Below the pieces are notes generated by a model, which worked only from the letters and a program-made list of their open reading frames with translations, searched no databases and was not told where the DNA came from. The translations under genes and the position numbers were made by a program. This document shows positions 1-9,894 of a DNA stretch of 64,000 nucleotides, piece by piece. This stretch comes from Pseudomonas yamanorum (GTDB lineage Bacteria > Pseudomonadota > Gammaproteobacteria > Pseudomonadales > Pseudomonadaceae). Positions within the stretch are counted from its first letter, which is position 1. The number at the start of each line of letters is the position of its first letter. The stretch is from positions 6,014,001 through 6,078,000 of the forward strand of contig NZ_LT629793.1 in assembly GCF_900105735.1 (NCBI RefSeq). The letters are read 5' to 3'.

Positions 1-133
1 CTTAGGCGCCCCGTTAAACCACGCTGGCCGAACGCAGGCTTTGGAGCGTGGGTAACCCGGCAGGACGCCGGGTTAGCCGTCCTGGGCCAGGGATGGCCCA
101 TGACGGCGGCCCACGGTCCAAAGCCGGAGTGAG
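1..133. repeat. Left part of large intergenic repeat, copy A (interrupted by IS110 element)
   Basis: This stretch matches 33470-33600 almost base for base and, in reverse, 51302-51440. It contains two nested hairpins (around 40-75 and 80-115) and ends in CCGGAGTGAG. The repeat resumes at 1247 after the insertion sequence, so 1-133 and 1247-1398 are two halves of one element. It may extend left beyond the window. No gene is seen in it. Confidence 0.9.
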
Positions 134-148
134 CAACCGTGTCGAATC

Positions 149-1244
<1,096 letters not shown>

Positions 1245-1246
1245 AG

Positions 1247-1398
1247 GGCACACCGAGCCTAAGCGAGGTGCCGAGTGGTGGGGCAAGAGCGTTTTGCTTA
1301 CTTTTGCGCTTTTCAAAAGTGAGCCGCTGTAAGAGCGGAACCATAAGCGGCCGTTACCTAAATAACGGATATGTACACAACCCAGCCCAGCCCAGCCC
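1247..1398. repeat. Right part of large intergenic repeat, copy A
   Basis: This continues copy A after the IS110 element. It carries the outer arm found in all copies: GGCACACCGAGCC, a pair of TTTTGC/CTTTTC segments, then GCCGCTGTAAGAGCGGAACC and the end motif AACGGATATGTACAC. It is followed within a few bases by the stop codon of the histidine kinase gene, so it lies directly downstream of that gene and could act in transcription termination or mRNA protection. Confidence 0.9.
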
Positions 1399-1400
1399 AG

Positions 1401-2705
1401 TTACAGCACCAGCCGAACCTCGGCACACAACCCACCACCATCCCGATTGCTCAAGGTCAACTCCCCACCAATCGCCACCGCCAGTTGCTGGGCAATCGCC
1501 AACCCCAGCCCTGTACCACCAGTGCCACGATTACGCGAACTCTCCACCCGATAAAACGGCTGCATCACCTGCACCAGCTCATCCGCCGCAATCCCCGGTC
1601 CCCGGTCCAGCACCTTGATCGAAAGCTCACCCGCCGACGTCGACCCCACCTCCAACTGTGCCGCCCCGGCAAATTTCAGCGCGTTATCCACCAGGTTCAC
1701 CAGCACCCGACGCAACGCATGGGGCCGTGTATCCAAAACCACCGCGCTTTTACCGGTCAAACTCACTTGCTTGTTCATGTCCTGGTAATCAAACACCAGG
1801 CTGTCGAGAAACGCATCCAGGTCGATCCGGCAACTGGCCTCGGTGGACCCATGCACACTGCGGGCATACGCCACACCCTCGCGCACCAGATGCTCCATTT
1901 CCCCCAGGTCACTCCAGAGCTTCTCCCGATCCACCGAGTCCTCCATAAACTCGGCGCGCAATTTCATGCGGGTAATCGGCGTCTGCAAGTCATGGGAAAT
2001 CGCCGCCAGAATCTGCATGCGCTCCTTGAGGTACTCGGCAATCCGCTTCTGCATTTCGTTGAACGCCGCCGCCGCATGCGCCACCTCGGTGGGGCCGGTT
2101 TCGTCCAGCGGTGTCGGGCGCGCATTCGGGTCGAGGGTTTCCACCGCCCGTGCCAGCCGTGTCAGCGGGCGGATGGCGATGCGCACGGCGATCCAGGTGC
2201 ACACCAGCAACACCAGCAACTGCAGTACCAGCACCACCGGCAGCCAGAACGCAAACGGGATGGGCTTGGGGTGTACATCAATGGTGATCGGGCTGCCATC
2301 GGCCAGTGTCAGGTGCGCCTGGAAGTGTTTTTGCAGGCCGGGGATGTTGCGAAACGTCAGCGGGTAGTGCTCGCCCAGGGCATCGGCAATCGAGGTGGCG
2401 GCCATGGGCACGTCGTCGCTGGCCATCGGCTCGCCGGGTTCGCCGGCATTCAGCAGGTAGCGGTAGGCGTTGCGGTCGAGGCGCGGTAGCCAACTGGCGC
2501 GCTCGGCGGCGGGCAGGCGGTCGAGGATCGCGATCGATGTCGACACGTCGTTTTCCAGGTTGCCCAGCATCACGCTCCGGGCGCTCATGTAGCGCTCATA
2601 GAACTGCGCACTGAACGACAGGGCGTTGGCGCACAGCAGGCTGACGATGAAAATAACCGACAGTTGCGCCGCCAGGGTGCGCGGCCAGCGGAACGTGAGG
2701 GTCAT
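1401..2705 (-). CDS. Two-component sensor histidine kinase
   Basis: This inner-membrane sensor kinase (434 residues) phosphorylates the response regulator encoded just upstream. Transmembrane segments lie at about 12-32 and 153-175 and enclose a periplasmic sensor domain of about 120 residues. A HAMP domain (176-228) follows, then an H-box ISHDLQTPITR with His238, an N-box NLVDNALKF (Asn341), DRGPG (367-371) and the ATP-lid GTGGTGLGL. It is EnvZ/QseC-like in layout. Its start overlaps the regulator's stop by 4 bases, so the two are translationally coupled. The signal sensed cannot be told from the sequence. Confidence 0.93.
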   Translation of the reverse strand: MTLTFRWPRTLAAQLSVIFIVSLLCANALSFSAQFYERYMSARSVMLGNLENDVSTSIAILDRLPAAERASWLPRLDRNAYRYLLNAGEPGEPMASDDVPMAATSIADALGEHYPLTFRNIPGLQKHFQAHLTLADGSPITIDVHPKPIPFAFWLPVVLVLQLLVLLVCTWIAVRIAIRPLTRLARAVETLDPNARPTPLDETGPTEVAHAAAAFNEMQKRIAEYLKERMQILAAISHDLQTPITRMKLRAEFMEDSVDREKLWSDLGEMEHLVREGVAYARSVHGSTEASCRIDLDAFLDSLVFDYQDMNKQVSLTGKSAVVLDTRPHALRRVLVNLVDNALKFAGAAQLEVGSTSAGELSIKVLDRGPGIAADELVQVMQPFYRVESSRNRGTGGTGLGLAIAQQLAVAIGGELTLSNRDGGGLCAEVRLVL

Positions 2706-3442
2706 GCCGAGTCCCCAAGGATTTCCACGGCCAGGGAGAACACATAGCCTTCGCTGCGCACGGTCTTGATGTAGGCCGGTTCGCGGGCGTCGTCCAAAAG
2801 GCGCTGGCGCAGGCGGCTGACCAGCAGGTCGATGGAGCGGTCGAACAGGTCTGCGTCCCGGCCTTGGGTCAGGTTCAGCAACTGGTCACGGTTGAGTACC
2901 CGTTGCGGATGGTCGAGGAAGACGCGTAACAGGCGGTATTCTGCGCCGCTCAGGGCCACCAGGGTGTTGTCTTCATCCAGCAGATGGCGGGCGGTGGTGT
3001 CCAGGCGCCAGCGGCCAAAGCGGATCAGCCGGCCGCTTTCCGTCACCACCAGGTTCGGCGGCAGCATCCGGGTGCGGCGCAGCACGGCGTTGATGCGGGC
3101 CAGCAGTTCACGGGCGGCGAAGGGCTTGACCAGGTAATCGTCGGCGCCCATTTCCAGGCCGATGATGCGGTCGGTTTCATCGTTGCGCGCGGTGAGCATC
3201 AGGATCGGCGTGGCCTTGTGTTTGCCCACCCGCAGTTCGCGGCACAGCTGCAAACCATCATCGCCCGGCATCATGATATCCAGCACGATCAGGTCCACGG
3301 GGGTGGTGTCGAGAAAGCTGCGCATCTGCCGGCCGTCGGCCACCACGGTGGTGCGCAGGCCATTCTTTTTCAGGTAGTTGCCCACCAGTTCGCGGATCTC
3401 CCGATCGTCATCGACAATCAGAATGTGATCGACGTGATCCAT
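2702..3442 (-). CDS. OmpR-family response regulator
   Basis: This 246-residue cytoplasmic transcription factor pairs with the adjacent kinase. The receiver domain (1-120) has the acidic pocket DDD (11-13), the phospho-acceptor Asp55 in VLDIMMPG, Thr84 and Lys106 in YLVKPF. A winged-helix DNA-binding domain of the OmpR/PhoB type covers about 135-240 (YRLLRVFLDHP, RSIDLLVSRLRQRL, YIKTVRSEGYVF). The gene diverges from the DUF2790 group at 3659, and the shared 216-base region holds a tandem TGTAT repeat, so autoregulation and control of the divergent genes are likely. Confidence 0.94.
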   Translation of the reverse strand: MDHVDHILIVDDDREIRELVGNYLKKNGLRTTVVADGRQMRSFLDTTPVDLIVLDIMMPGDDGLQLCRELRVGKHKATPILMLTARNDETDRIIGLEMGADDYLVKPFAARELLARINAVLRRTRMLPPNLVVTESGRLIRFGRWRLDTTARHLLDEDNTLVALSGAEYRLLRVFLDHPQRVLNRDQLLNLTQGRDADLFDRSIDLLVSRLRQRLLDDAREPAYIKTVRSEGYVFSLAVEILGDSA

Positions 3443-3512
3443 GCTGCGTTCCTCGTTGATTAGTCATTGATGCGCAGTCTAGCCACTGCCGGCGGGCTTG
3501 CCTTGTGCCCTT

Positions 3513-3547
3513 TGTATTGCAGTGTATCTGGCGGTGACGAGATACAC
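3513..3547. promoter_or_regulatory. Candidate response-regulator box (tandem TGTAT repeats, GTGTATC inverted repeat)
   Basis: TGTAT occurs at 3513-3517 and 3523-3527, exactly 10 bases apart, the spacing at which OmpR-family regulators bind head-to-tail. GTGTATC (3522-3528) is also mirrored by GATACAC (3541-3547). The site sits between the response regulator and the DUF2790 gene. The assignment to this regulator is inference. Confidence 0.5.
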
Positions 3548-3658
3548 ATCGACGCAAAAATCCGGGCCTGGCCGACACAATCCGGATACCTCGCAAGGTT
3601 CAAATGAGCCCATCGAGGTGATCCGCCTCGGCCCACTTGAAACCCCGAGGAACCGCCC

Positions 3659-3901
3659 ATGACTATCAAAGCTACCTATGCCAGTTGCCTGTTTGCCTTA
3701 CTCACTGGCCTGAGTGTTGCCGCTCATGCCGAAACCACCGCCAGCCAGCCGGATATCCACCAGGTGGTGTCGATCTCCGAAGAGTCCGGTGGCGTGCTGT
3801 GCGGCATCGTCAACTCGCACCTGACCTACCTGGATTCCGAGGGCCAGCGCCACGTCCTCGACTACCGCAAATTTTCCAGCAATTGCCTTGAAGGCAGTTG
3901 A
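3659..3901 (+). CDS. Small periplasmic DUF2790-family protein
   Basis: This is an 80-residue protein with a Sec signal peptide (about 1-24, cleavage after AAHA). The short mature domain contains VVSISEESGGVLCGIVNSHLTY, then DSEGQRHVLDYRKF, a pattern typical of Pseudomonas DUF2790 proteins. Two cysteines (in VLCGI and SNCLEG) could form a disulfide. The function of this family is not established. It is the first gene of a group diverging from the two-component system, followed 11 bases later by another small secreted protein and then a thioredoxin-like protein. That suggests a TCS-controlled envelope response. Confidence 0.85.
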   Translation: MTIKATYASCLFALLTGLSVAAHAETTASQPDIHQVVSISEESGGVLCGIVNSHLTYLDSEGQRHVLDYRKFSSNCLEGS

Positions 3902-3912
3902 GGAGACCGGCC

Positions 3913-4092
3913 ATGACCCCACTCAACAGCTTTCTCAGCGCCCTGGCGTTTTCCATGGCGGGTGTGGCGGCGGATGTGAATGCCGCCACCGCGAAAAAAC
4001 TCACCGGCAGTGAAACCTGCTTCCAGAACACGCCGGTGGCGCAAAACGGCGCGGGTCGCAAACGCGCCGAAACACCCCCGGCCACGAGGTGA
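3913..4092 (+). CDS. Small secreted protein of unknown function
   Basis: A 59-residue reading frame begins at 3913 behind AGGAGA (3901-3906). It has a plausible signal peptide (about 1-29, hydrophobic FLSALAFSMAGVAA, cleavage near VNAA) and a short basic tail with a single cysteine (GSETCFQN). I do not recognise a family. It lies between the DUF2790 gene and the thioredoxin-like gene with gaps of 11 and 5 bases, so it should be co-transcribed. The good ribosome-binding site, signal peptide and operon position support it as real. Confidence 0.65.
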   Translation: MTPLNSFLSALAFSMAGVAADVNAATAKKLTGSETCFQNTPVAQNGAGRKRAETPPATR

Positions 4093-4097
4093 CACCC

Positions 4098-4691
4098 ATG
4101 AACTTCATCCGATACCTGCGCCGCTCAAAAACCCTGCTGCTGTTGGCACTGGTGGTTGCCTTGGTCGGCGTGCCCAAGGCGGTGAACTACCTGATCAATA
4201 ACGTCGATGCCGAAAGTTTCAGCCAGTCCGATGAGCGCATGCCGTCCCTCGACGGCGCGGTGGCCTGGCTCAACTCGCCACCGCTGACGGTCGAGGGCCT
4301 GAAGGGCAAGGTGGTGCTGGTGGATTTCTGGACCTACGACTGCGTCAACTGCCAGCGCAGCCTGCCGTACGTCAATCAGTGGGCGAAGAAGTACGCCAGG
4401 GACGGGTTGGTGGTGATCGGTGTGCACACGCCGGAAAACGCCTACGAGAAAGTCCTGGATAACGTACGCAGCCAGGTCAAGAAGCTGGACATCCATTACC
4501 CGGTGGCCATCGACAACGACTACCGGATCTGGCGTGCTTTCGATAACCAGTATTGGCCGGCCCATTACTTCTTTGATGCCACCGGTAAAGTCCGCTATAG
4601 CCATTTCGGTGAAGGCCGTTATGACAATCAGGAGAAGGTCATACAGGCCTTGCTGGAAGAAGCCCGGGCCGCCGGCTCAACGCAAGGGTAG
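4098..4691 (+). CDS. Membrane-anchored thioredoxin-like protein (TlpA/DipZ-like)
   Basis: This 197-residue protein has one N-terminal membrane segment (about 10-30) and a periplasmic thioredoxin fold. The active site is WTYDCVNCQRSLPYV, with Cys82 and Cys85 in a CxxC; the cis-proline loop is NQYWPAHYFF. The sequence resembles the C-terminal redoxin domain of DipZ-type proteins more than DsbA. It probably carries out thiol-disulfide exchange in the envelope. The ATG at 4098 is chosen because GAGGTG lies 8 bases before it. It ends inside the convergent L,D-transpeptidase gene (15-base overlap). Confidence 0.88.
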   Translation: MNFIRYLRRSKTLLLLALVVALVGVPKAVNYLINNVDAESFSQSDERMPSLDGAVAWLNSPPLTVEGLKGKVVLVDFWTYDCVNCQRSLPYVNQWAKKYARDGLVVIGVHTPENAYEKVLDNVRSQVKKLDIHYPVAIDNDYRIWRAFDNQYWPAHYFFDATGKVRYSHFGEGRYDNQEKVIQALLEEARAAGSTQG

Positions 4692-5399
4692 TTTCCAGCG
4701 CTCCCGGTAGAGGTCGTACTGCGCCGCCGGCAGTTGCACCAGCACCGGGTTTTCTCGCGGGTTCAGCCAGGCAAACAACGCTTGGATATTTACCGGCTCC
4801 ATCGCCGTACAGCCCAATGTCCCCGCACTGACGCTGCGCCAGATATGCAGGAAAATACACGAACCACCGTTGGCCGAAGCCGGTGTGTTGTGTTCGATAA
4901 AAATCCCCTGGCGGTACAGCTGATCCTTGCGCAGCATCCGCTCGGAGCTGGTCCAGTCCTTGTTCACCGTCGAGCTGTCCACCAGGGTGTTGTAGTGGCT
5001 GGACAGGCTGTCATCTACGCATTCGCGAGTGGCCGTACTGGCGGTATAGGGCAACCGGGTATCGGCGGTGGGGGCGTAGCCAAAGGCGCTGCCGAGTTTG
5101 AAGATACCGGCCGGGGCCTTGCCATCGCCTTCATGCTTGAGGGGCTGCTGGTCGGGGGTGGGCGTCGTAAGGCCGGTACCCCACGCCATGCCGTTTTTAC
5201 CGACCACGATGGCAAAGGGTTCGCCGACTTTCTGAAAGCCTTGCCCATGCCGCTCATAGCGTTGTGCGGTGCCCTGGAGGGCGTTCCAGTCCGGGGTGGT
5301 GACCACGATCAGTTGTCGGCTGTCGTCGGGGATTTGCGCGAGCGCCACGTTTGAAAGCAGCGTCAGGAGCGCCGCGCAGGTTTTGATGAGCGTGTTCAA
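4677..5399 (-). CDS. L,D-transpeptidase-family (YkuD-like) secreted protein
   Basis: This is a 240-residue exported protein with a signal peptide (1-21, ALAQ). The C-terminal catalytic motif HIWRSVSAGTLGC (His185, Cys197) matches the HxnSxGC signature of YkuD L,D-transpeptidases, which crosslink peptidoglycan or attach proteins to it. EGDGKAPAGIFKLGSAFGY is the usual entry motif of the YkuD_2-like branch. It is followed on the same strand by nothing until the repeat-free 3' overlap with the thioredoxin gene, and preceded by the VanX-type dipeptidase gene (83-base gap), so a joint role in cell-wall peptide metabolism is likely. Confidence 0.88.
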   Translation of the reverse strand: MNTLIKTCAALLTLLSNVALAQIPDDSRQLIVVTTPDWNALQGTAQRYERHGQGFQKVGEPFAIVVGKNGMAWGTGLTTPTPDQQPLKHEGDGKAPAGIFKLGSAFGYAPTADTRLPYTASTATRECVDDSLSSHYNTLVDSSTVNKDWTSSERMLRKDQLYRQGIFIEHNTPASANGGSCIFLHIWRSVSAGTLGCTAMEPVNIQALFAWLNPRENPVLVQLPAAQYDLYRERWKLPLR

Positions 5400-5482
5400 C
5401 GTCGTTCAGTCCTTGAAAAGAGGGAAACCTCAAACGCTAGTTTTTGCCCCGGGCTTTATCAAGCTGAAGCTGTGTTGCGATG

Positions 5483-6244
5483 TTACCGCAACGGCTCGAT
5501 AGGGAAGTCCATCGGCTCGGCCCGCACCGGATTGCGGCTGTAGGTGAAGTGCCACCATTCGCCGGCGTAACCGGTAAAGCCTTCCTTGGCCATTGCCGCG
5601 CTCAATCGTTGGCGATTCTGGCGTGCCGCCTGGCTGATGTGGGGGCTGTCGGTATGGGCCATTTCGTCGAAGCAATCAAAACCGGTGCCCATGTCCAGGC
5701 CGCCATCGGGCAGGCGTCGACCGTAACCGGCGGTGCAATCCACCGCCGCAGTGTCGGCGCTCCAGGCCTGGGCTGGCAGTGCATCGGGGCCGGTCAGGGT
5801 CACGTCGACTGCCGCGCCTCGGGAGTGGTTGGAAACCTTGGCCACATAGCCCAGGCGCCAGAAATCCTGCTTGTTCACTCGGGGATAGAACTCGGCCTTG
5901 GCCGGGTCGCCCGGCAGGCTGGCGAAGCGGCCCATGTTCGCCACGGCACGGCTGGGGCGATAGCAGTCGAATACCTTCAAGCCGTAACCCTGCCTGGCCA
6001 ACTCGGCCTGGACCCGCACCAGGGCCTTTGCCGCGTCGGCAGACAGCACGCATTCGGCAGCGTTGTAGCCGTCCAGTGGCGCACCGGTGAAGTTATGGGG
6101 GCTGGCGTAGCGAATGTCCTGCGCGATGCTCGGATCGAGGCTTCGCAGGTAAACCATGTTGGCTGGCATTGGCGTGTCTGCCGCTGCCGGCGCGGCGAGC
6201 ACCAGGAGGCTAAGGGCGGCAACTGCGGGGAAAGAGTAGGGCAT
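5483..6244 (-). CDS. D-alanyl-D-alanine dipeptidase (VanX/DdpX family)
   Basis: This is a 253-residue periplasmic zinc peptidase. The signal peptide covers about 1-22 (PAAAD). Zinc ligands are in SNHSRGAAVD (His140, Asp147) and EWWH (catalytic Glu229, His232), and YRP (Arg96) is the substrate-binding arginine. It would cleave D-Ala-D-Ala, allowing reuse of wall-derived D-alanine. Longer than cytoplasmic VanX (about 200 residues) because of the signal peptide and an N-terminal extension. There is no vancomycin-resistance gene cluster around it, so recycling rather than resistance is the likely role. Confidence 0.92.
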   Translation of the reverse strand: MPYSFPAVAALSLLVLAAPAAADTPMPANMVYLRSLDPSIAQDIRYASPHNFTGAPLDGYNAAECVLSADAAKALVRVQAELARQGYGLKVFDCYRPSRAVANMGRFASLPGDPAKAEFYPRVNKQDFWRLGYVAKVSNHSRGAAVDVTLTGPDALPAQAWSADTAAVDCTAGYGRRLPDGGLDMGTGFDCFDEMAHTDSPHISQAARQNRQRLSAAMAKEGFTGYAGEWWHFTYSRNPVRAEPMDFPIEPLR

Positions 6245-6311
6245 GGGCGGCCGGGCTCGGGCGGTGGCTTAAGCGCGCCACACTAGCAATGCCCGGCCCA
6301 TGCCGCCAGTG

Positions 6312-7832
6312 CTAGGGCGTGGCGTTGGGCACAAACGCCACGCTGCCACCGTCACGCTTGTGGAACAACCGTTCGCCATTGTCCGGTTGGGTCGTGATGA
6401 CCTGATGATCGTTGCCCAGATAGGCCAGCGGCGTCGGGTCATCCTTGGTGTACTGCGCGACAATAATCGTGCGCTTGGGATCAAAGGTGCGGCCGCTGGT
6501 TTTTTCCAGCCAGGCCATGAACGCCGCACTGTCGCCCTGGCGTGGAAAATCCTGGGTTTCGGCGACGTAGTAGAACGGCGTCCCGTGGTTTTGCAGGTAC
6601 ATTGGCACCTTGTTGTCGACTTCCACCATCACCATCTGCCACTCGTTCCATGGCGCGCTTTTCACCGCCTGCGCTTGAACGTCATCGGCGAAACGGGTCA
6701 CGCCGCCGTTGCCATTGGTCCATGGATACACCACCCCGAGGACCAGCAGCATCACGCCGGCGGCGATGCCGAACCCACGGTACCAACCCCGGCCGACCGT
6801 GCCTTTGCCGGCGATACGCTCACTGACCCACCACGCCGCCAGCAACTGCGCGAACGGCACCAGCGGCAGCACGTAGTAACTGCGTCGGCTGCCACTGGCG
6901 GTGAAGAACACAAACAGCAGGCCCAGGCCCCACACCAGCCAGCGGGTGTTGGGCGGGGTGTCGCGCCAATGCCGCACGGCGAGCCACAGGCCGAGGATCC
7001 AGCACGGAGCCCAGGGCAAAGTGTAGACCGGCAGATAGATCAGGTAGGTGTAGATCGGCCCCATATGGTCGAACGGGTCGAAGAAGCGCACCACGTTTTC
7101 CCGGAACACCAGTTCCAGGCCACTTTCACCGTAGGTGGGCGCACCGTAGAGGTGGGACAGCACAAACGGAATCCCATAGAACGCCCCGGCGATAACCACG
7201 GCCAGCACCAGCCGTAGGTTGAGATGACGCTTGTAGCGCTGTTCGCTGAGCAAGTGCGGCAACAGCACCAGGCCCGGCAGTACAAAGCCGATCAACCCCT
7301 TGAACAGCGACGTCGCGGCCAGCAACAGGAAGAACACGGTGTAGCGCCCCAGACGCGTATCGTCCGGCCCGCGCCAATACCACCACACCGCCGCCAGCAC
7401 GCCGCACACGGTCAGCACGTCCGCCGTGGCGACCCGGGCCCAGAAGATGAAGTAGAAGGTGGTCGCAAGCATCCAGCCGGCAATCAGGCCAGTGCCTTTG
7501 CGAAATAGCCGCTCGCCGATCAGGTACACCAGCCAGATGCTCAGCCACGCTGAGATGACCGAAGACAGGCGCAAGGACCACGGCCCCAGCCCCCCCATCA
7601 GGTTGGCAAAGCCGGTGATCAGCCAGTACGACGGCAGGGGTTTGTCGTAGTAGGGGGTGCCTTTGAGGTACGGGTCGAAGTAGTCGCCGCTTTGCAGCAT
7701 CTGCAGGGTGATGTTCGCCCAGCGGGTTTCCGGGCCCCACAGGTCGCGGGCGCCCAGGCCCAACAGCAGGATCGCGGCGGACACGCCAAGGAGCAACAAC
7801 AGGGCGCCGCGTTCGGTTTTCCAGAAGGTCAT
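6312..7832 (-). CDS. Glycosyltransferase family 39 membrane protein (ArnT-like)
   Basis: This 506-residue GT-C enzyme has about 12 membrane segments and a periplasmic C-terminal domain. The first periplasmic loop reads WGPETRWANI, with Glu35, where ArnT has WxPDETRYAEI; the aspartate preceding the glutamate is missing. YYDKPLPSYWLI matches the ArnT motif YFEKPxAGYWL. It should transfer a sugar from a polyprenyl phosphate donor to lipid A or another envelope acceptor. It lies 59 bases after a clear arnT on the same strand, so the two are probably co-transcribed. The sugar cannot be told from sequence. Confidence 0.85.
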   Translation of the reverse strand: MTFWKTERGALLLLLGVSAAILLLGLGARDLWGPETRWANITLQMLQSGDYFDPYLKGTPYYDKPLPSYWLITGFANLMGGLGPWSLRLSSVISAWLSIWLVYLIGERLFRKGTGLIAGWMLATTFYFIFWARVATADVLTVCGVLAAVWWYWRGPDDTRLGRYTVFFLLLAATSLFKGLIGFVLPGLVLLPHLLSEQRYKRHLNLRLVLAVVIAGAFYGIPFVLSHLYGAPTYGESGLELVFRENVVRFFDPFDHMGPIYTYLIYLPVYTLPWAPCWILGLWLAVRHWRDTPPNTRWLVWGLGLLFVFFTASGSRRSYYVLPLVPFAQLLAAWWVSERIAGKGTVGRGWYRGFGIAAGVMLLVLGVVYPWTNGNGGVTRFADDVQAQAVKSAPWNEWQMVMVEVDNKVPMYLQNHGTPFYYVAETQDFPRQGDSAAFMAWLEKTSGRTFDPKRTIIVAQYTKDDPTPLAYLGNDHQVITTQPDNGERLFHKRDGGSVAFVPNATP

Positions 7833-7891
7833 GGAGCAGTTCCGATGTGGGATGAGTGTTTAATGGGTCACCCCACATTAGTGCGGCTGTG

Positions 7892-9547
7892 TTACGGCAA
7901 TGGCGGGTAGATGATGATCTCCAGGTCACCCTTGTAATAACGCTTGCCCCCCAGCGGCAGCTGGCCGGCTTCGCGCATTTCGCTGGTGCTCCTGACCCGC
8001 ATCATCACGCCCACCGGGCCTTGCTGGCGCGCCTGCTTGAGCCAGGCTTGAACGCTGTCCAGATCCACCTTGCGGTGCATCGAGTCAGCGTATTGCAGGC
8101 CGTAGCGCAGTTCGCCTTCGGTGTTGTAGAGCGTCACTTCGGGCCGGCGCAGGCGCCATGCCAAGGCAGACGCCGACTCCAGTTCGTTGCTCAGCAGCGC
8201 ATGGGTCTGTTGCAACTCGTCCAGGTGCTGGAGCACGAACTGGTCAGGCATCTGGTTATCTTCGACCACCGCCGGCATGCCGGCGGGCAACAGCGCCACC
8301 AGCAGGCCAATGCCCAAGGCCGGCATCGCCCACATCGCCAGCGGGCGGAACGCTTGCAGCAGGTTGGCGAGCATCCAGCCCATCAGCACGATGAACGTCA
8401 GGGACAGGTTGAACATCTCGCTGTGGCTGTTGCCGTACAACGGCCTGTCGATTTGCAGGTAGATCAGCGTCACCATTGCCGCGAGGCCGATGCCCAGGTT
8501 GAGCAGGCCATTGACGCGCAGCGTGCGGGTGCGGGCGTTGGCCAGCAGGTCGATCAACGCATGGCCCATCAGCAGCGCCATCGGCAGCAGGCACGGCATG
8601 ATGTAGGTCGGCAACTTGCCGTTGCTCAGGCTGAAAAAGCCCAGGGGCAGCAGTATCCACAGCGCGAGGAAGACGATGGCCGGTTGGCCCTTGTCCTTCC
8701 AGGTCTTGCACAGCGTTGCTGGCAGCAGCGCCGCCCACGGCAGGCATGACACCACCATCAGCGGCAGGTAGAACCACCACGGCCGGGCATGTTGGGCGTT
8801 GTCGGAGGCAAACCGGCGGATGTGTTCGTGCCAGAAAAAGAAGCGCCAGAAGTCCGGCTCCTGCAGGTGGACCGTCAGTACCCACGGCAGGCATACCACT
8901 GCCGCCACCAGAATCGCCAGCGGGCCGTAGCGCAGCAGTTCGCCCAAGCGACGCTGCCAGAGCATGTACGGCAAGGCGATCAGCACCGGCAGCAACCACG
9001 CCAGGAAACCCTTGGTCATGAAGCCCATGCCGCAGGCCACACCCAGCAATGCCCAGCTCGCGAGGCGGGCACGTGGGTTGGCGCTGTCGAGGGCGAACCA
9101 CAGGGCTGCCAGGCTCAGGTTGACCCAGAAGGTGAATTGCGGGTCCAGGTTGGAGTAACCGGCTTGCCCGGCCACCAGGCCGAAGCTCATATAAAGCAGT
9201 GCGCAGGCAAAACTCTTGCGCGGGTCGTTCCACAGCCGGCGGGCGATCAGGTAGGCGAGCATGACGCTCAGGCCCGTGGTCAGCGCGGAGGCGATGCGCA
9301 CACCGAACAGGTTTTCACCCAATATCGCCTGGCCCAGCGCGATCAGCCAGTAGCCGGCGGCAGGTTTTTCGAAATAGCGCACGCCCATGAAGTGCGGGGC
9401 CACCCAGTTGCCGCTCATGATCATTTCCTGGCTGATCTGGGCGTAGCGGGTTTCGTCAGGAATCCATAGGCCATGCAGGCCCAGTGGCAGCAGATAGAAC
9501 ATCACGAATGCCAGTAGCAATACGGGCAATGGTTTAAGGCGGGTCAT
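7892..9547 (-). CDS. arnT: ArnT-type lipid A 4-amino-4-deoxy-L-arabinosyltransferase
   Basis: This 551-residue inner-membrane GT-C enzyme transfers L-Ara4N from undecaprenyl phosphate to lipid A phosphates, which lowers binding of polymyxin and cationic peptides. The N-terminus aligns closely with Escherichia coli Arn[22 protein letters not shown] (Asp31, Glu32) and [13 protein letters not shown]. About 12 membrane segments precede a soluble C-terminal domain (about 430-551). The arnBCADEF genes that make the donor are not in this window, so this is either an orphan copy or a second arnT. The gene downstream is a related GT39 enzyme. Confidence 0.88.
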   Translation of the reverse strand: MTRLKPLPVLLLAFVMFYLLPLGLHGLWIPDETRYAQISQEMIMSGNWVAPHFMGVRYFEKPAAGYWLIALGQAILGENLFGVRIASALTTGLSVMLAYLIARRLWNDPRKSFACALLYMSFGLVAGQAGYSNLDPQFTFWVNLSLAALWFALDSANPRARLASWALLGVACGMGFMTKGFLAWLLPVLIALPYMLWQRRLGELLRYGPLAILVAAVVCLPWVLTVHLQEPDFWRFFFWHEHIRRFASDNAQHARPWWFYLPLMVVSCLPWAALLPATLCKTWKDKGQPAIVFLALWILLPLGFFSLSNGKLPTYIMPCLLPMALLMGHALIDLLANARTRTLRVNGLLNLGIGLAAMVTLIYLQIDRPLYGNSHSEMFNLSLTFIVLMGWMLANLLQAFRPLAMWAMPALGIGLLVALLPAGMPAVVEDNQMPDQFVLQHLDELQQTHALLSNELESASALAWRLRRPEVTLYNTEGELRYGLQYADSMHRKVDLDSVQAWLKQARQQGPVGVMMRVRSTSEMREAGQLPLGGKRYYKGDLEIIIYPPLP

Positions 9548-9894
9548 GGCTATTGCACTCTCAAGCAGTATTGACGGTGGATCAGCGCGAGCGCTGGATC
9601 AGCCATGCGCGAGGGGTGGAGGATGGTCTTGGTCGGGTAAAAATGCGGCACAGAACGTTATTCCTTAAACAGTCTGTTAGTGAGCGCGGAATTGAATGTC
9701 CGTCTGCCCCAGTCAAGCTCGTTAAACGTGTGTCGTCCAATGAGTCATCGAAAGTCATGATCATGCAGTTAACGTCTAAATGATTAGTTAGCTATGAATA
9801 GCACCCAAGTAAATACGAATTAAAACCATGAAAGATCTCATGCCTTGGCTGTCTTTTCGCTGAACAAACTTGAATGCTCAATGTAAATAAGTGT
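9548..9894. other. Intergenic region upstream of arnT, no gene seen
   Basis: The 347 bases are clearly richer in A and T than the flanking genes, especially 9650-9895. They must contain the arnT promoter and the end of the phosphatase transcript. Short open frames here lack ribosome-binding sites and protein-like composition. I see no convincing regulator box or terminator. Confidence 0.5.

Noticed and set aside
5483..6244. VanX-type dipeptidase as a vancomycin resistance gene
   Set aside because: No VanH, VanA or VanRS-like genes are nearby, and the protein is exported; recycling of wall peptides is more likely in a Gram-negative.
9660..9685. Possible PmrA- or PhoP-like box upstream of arnT (TTAAACAGTCTGTTAG)
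   Set aside because: Only one half resembles a consensus, spacing is off, and the second repeat is degenerate.
9553..9783. Possible 76-residue gene upstream of arnT
   Set aside because: No ribosome-binding site, no recognisable composition, and it lies in an A/T-rich promoter-like region.
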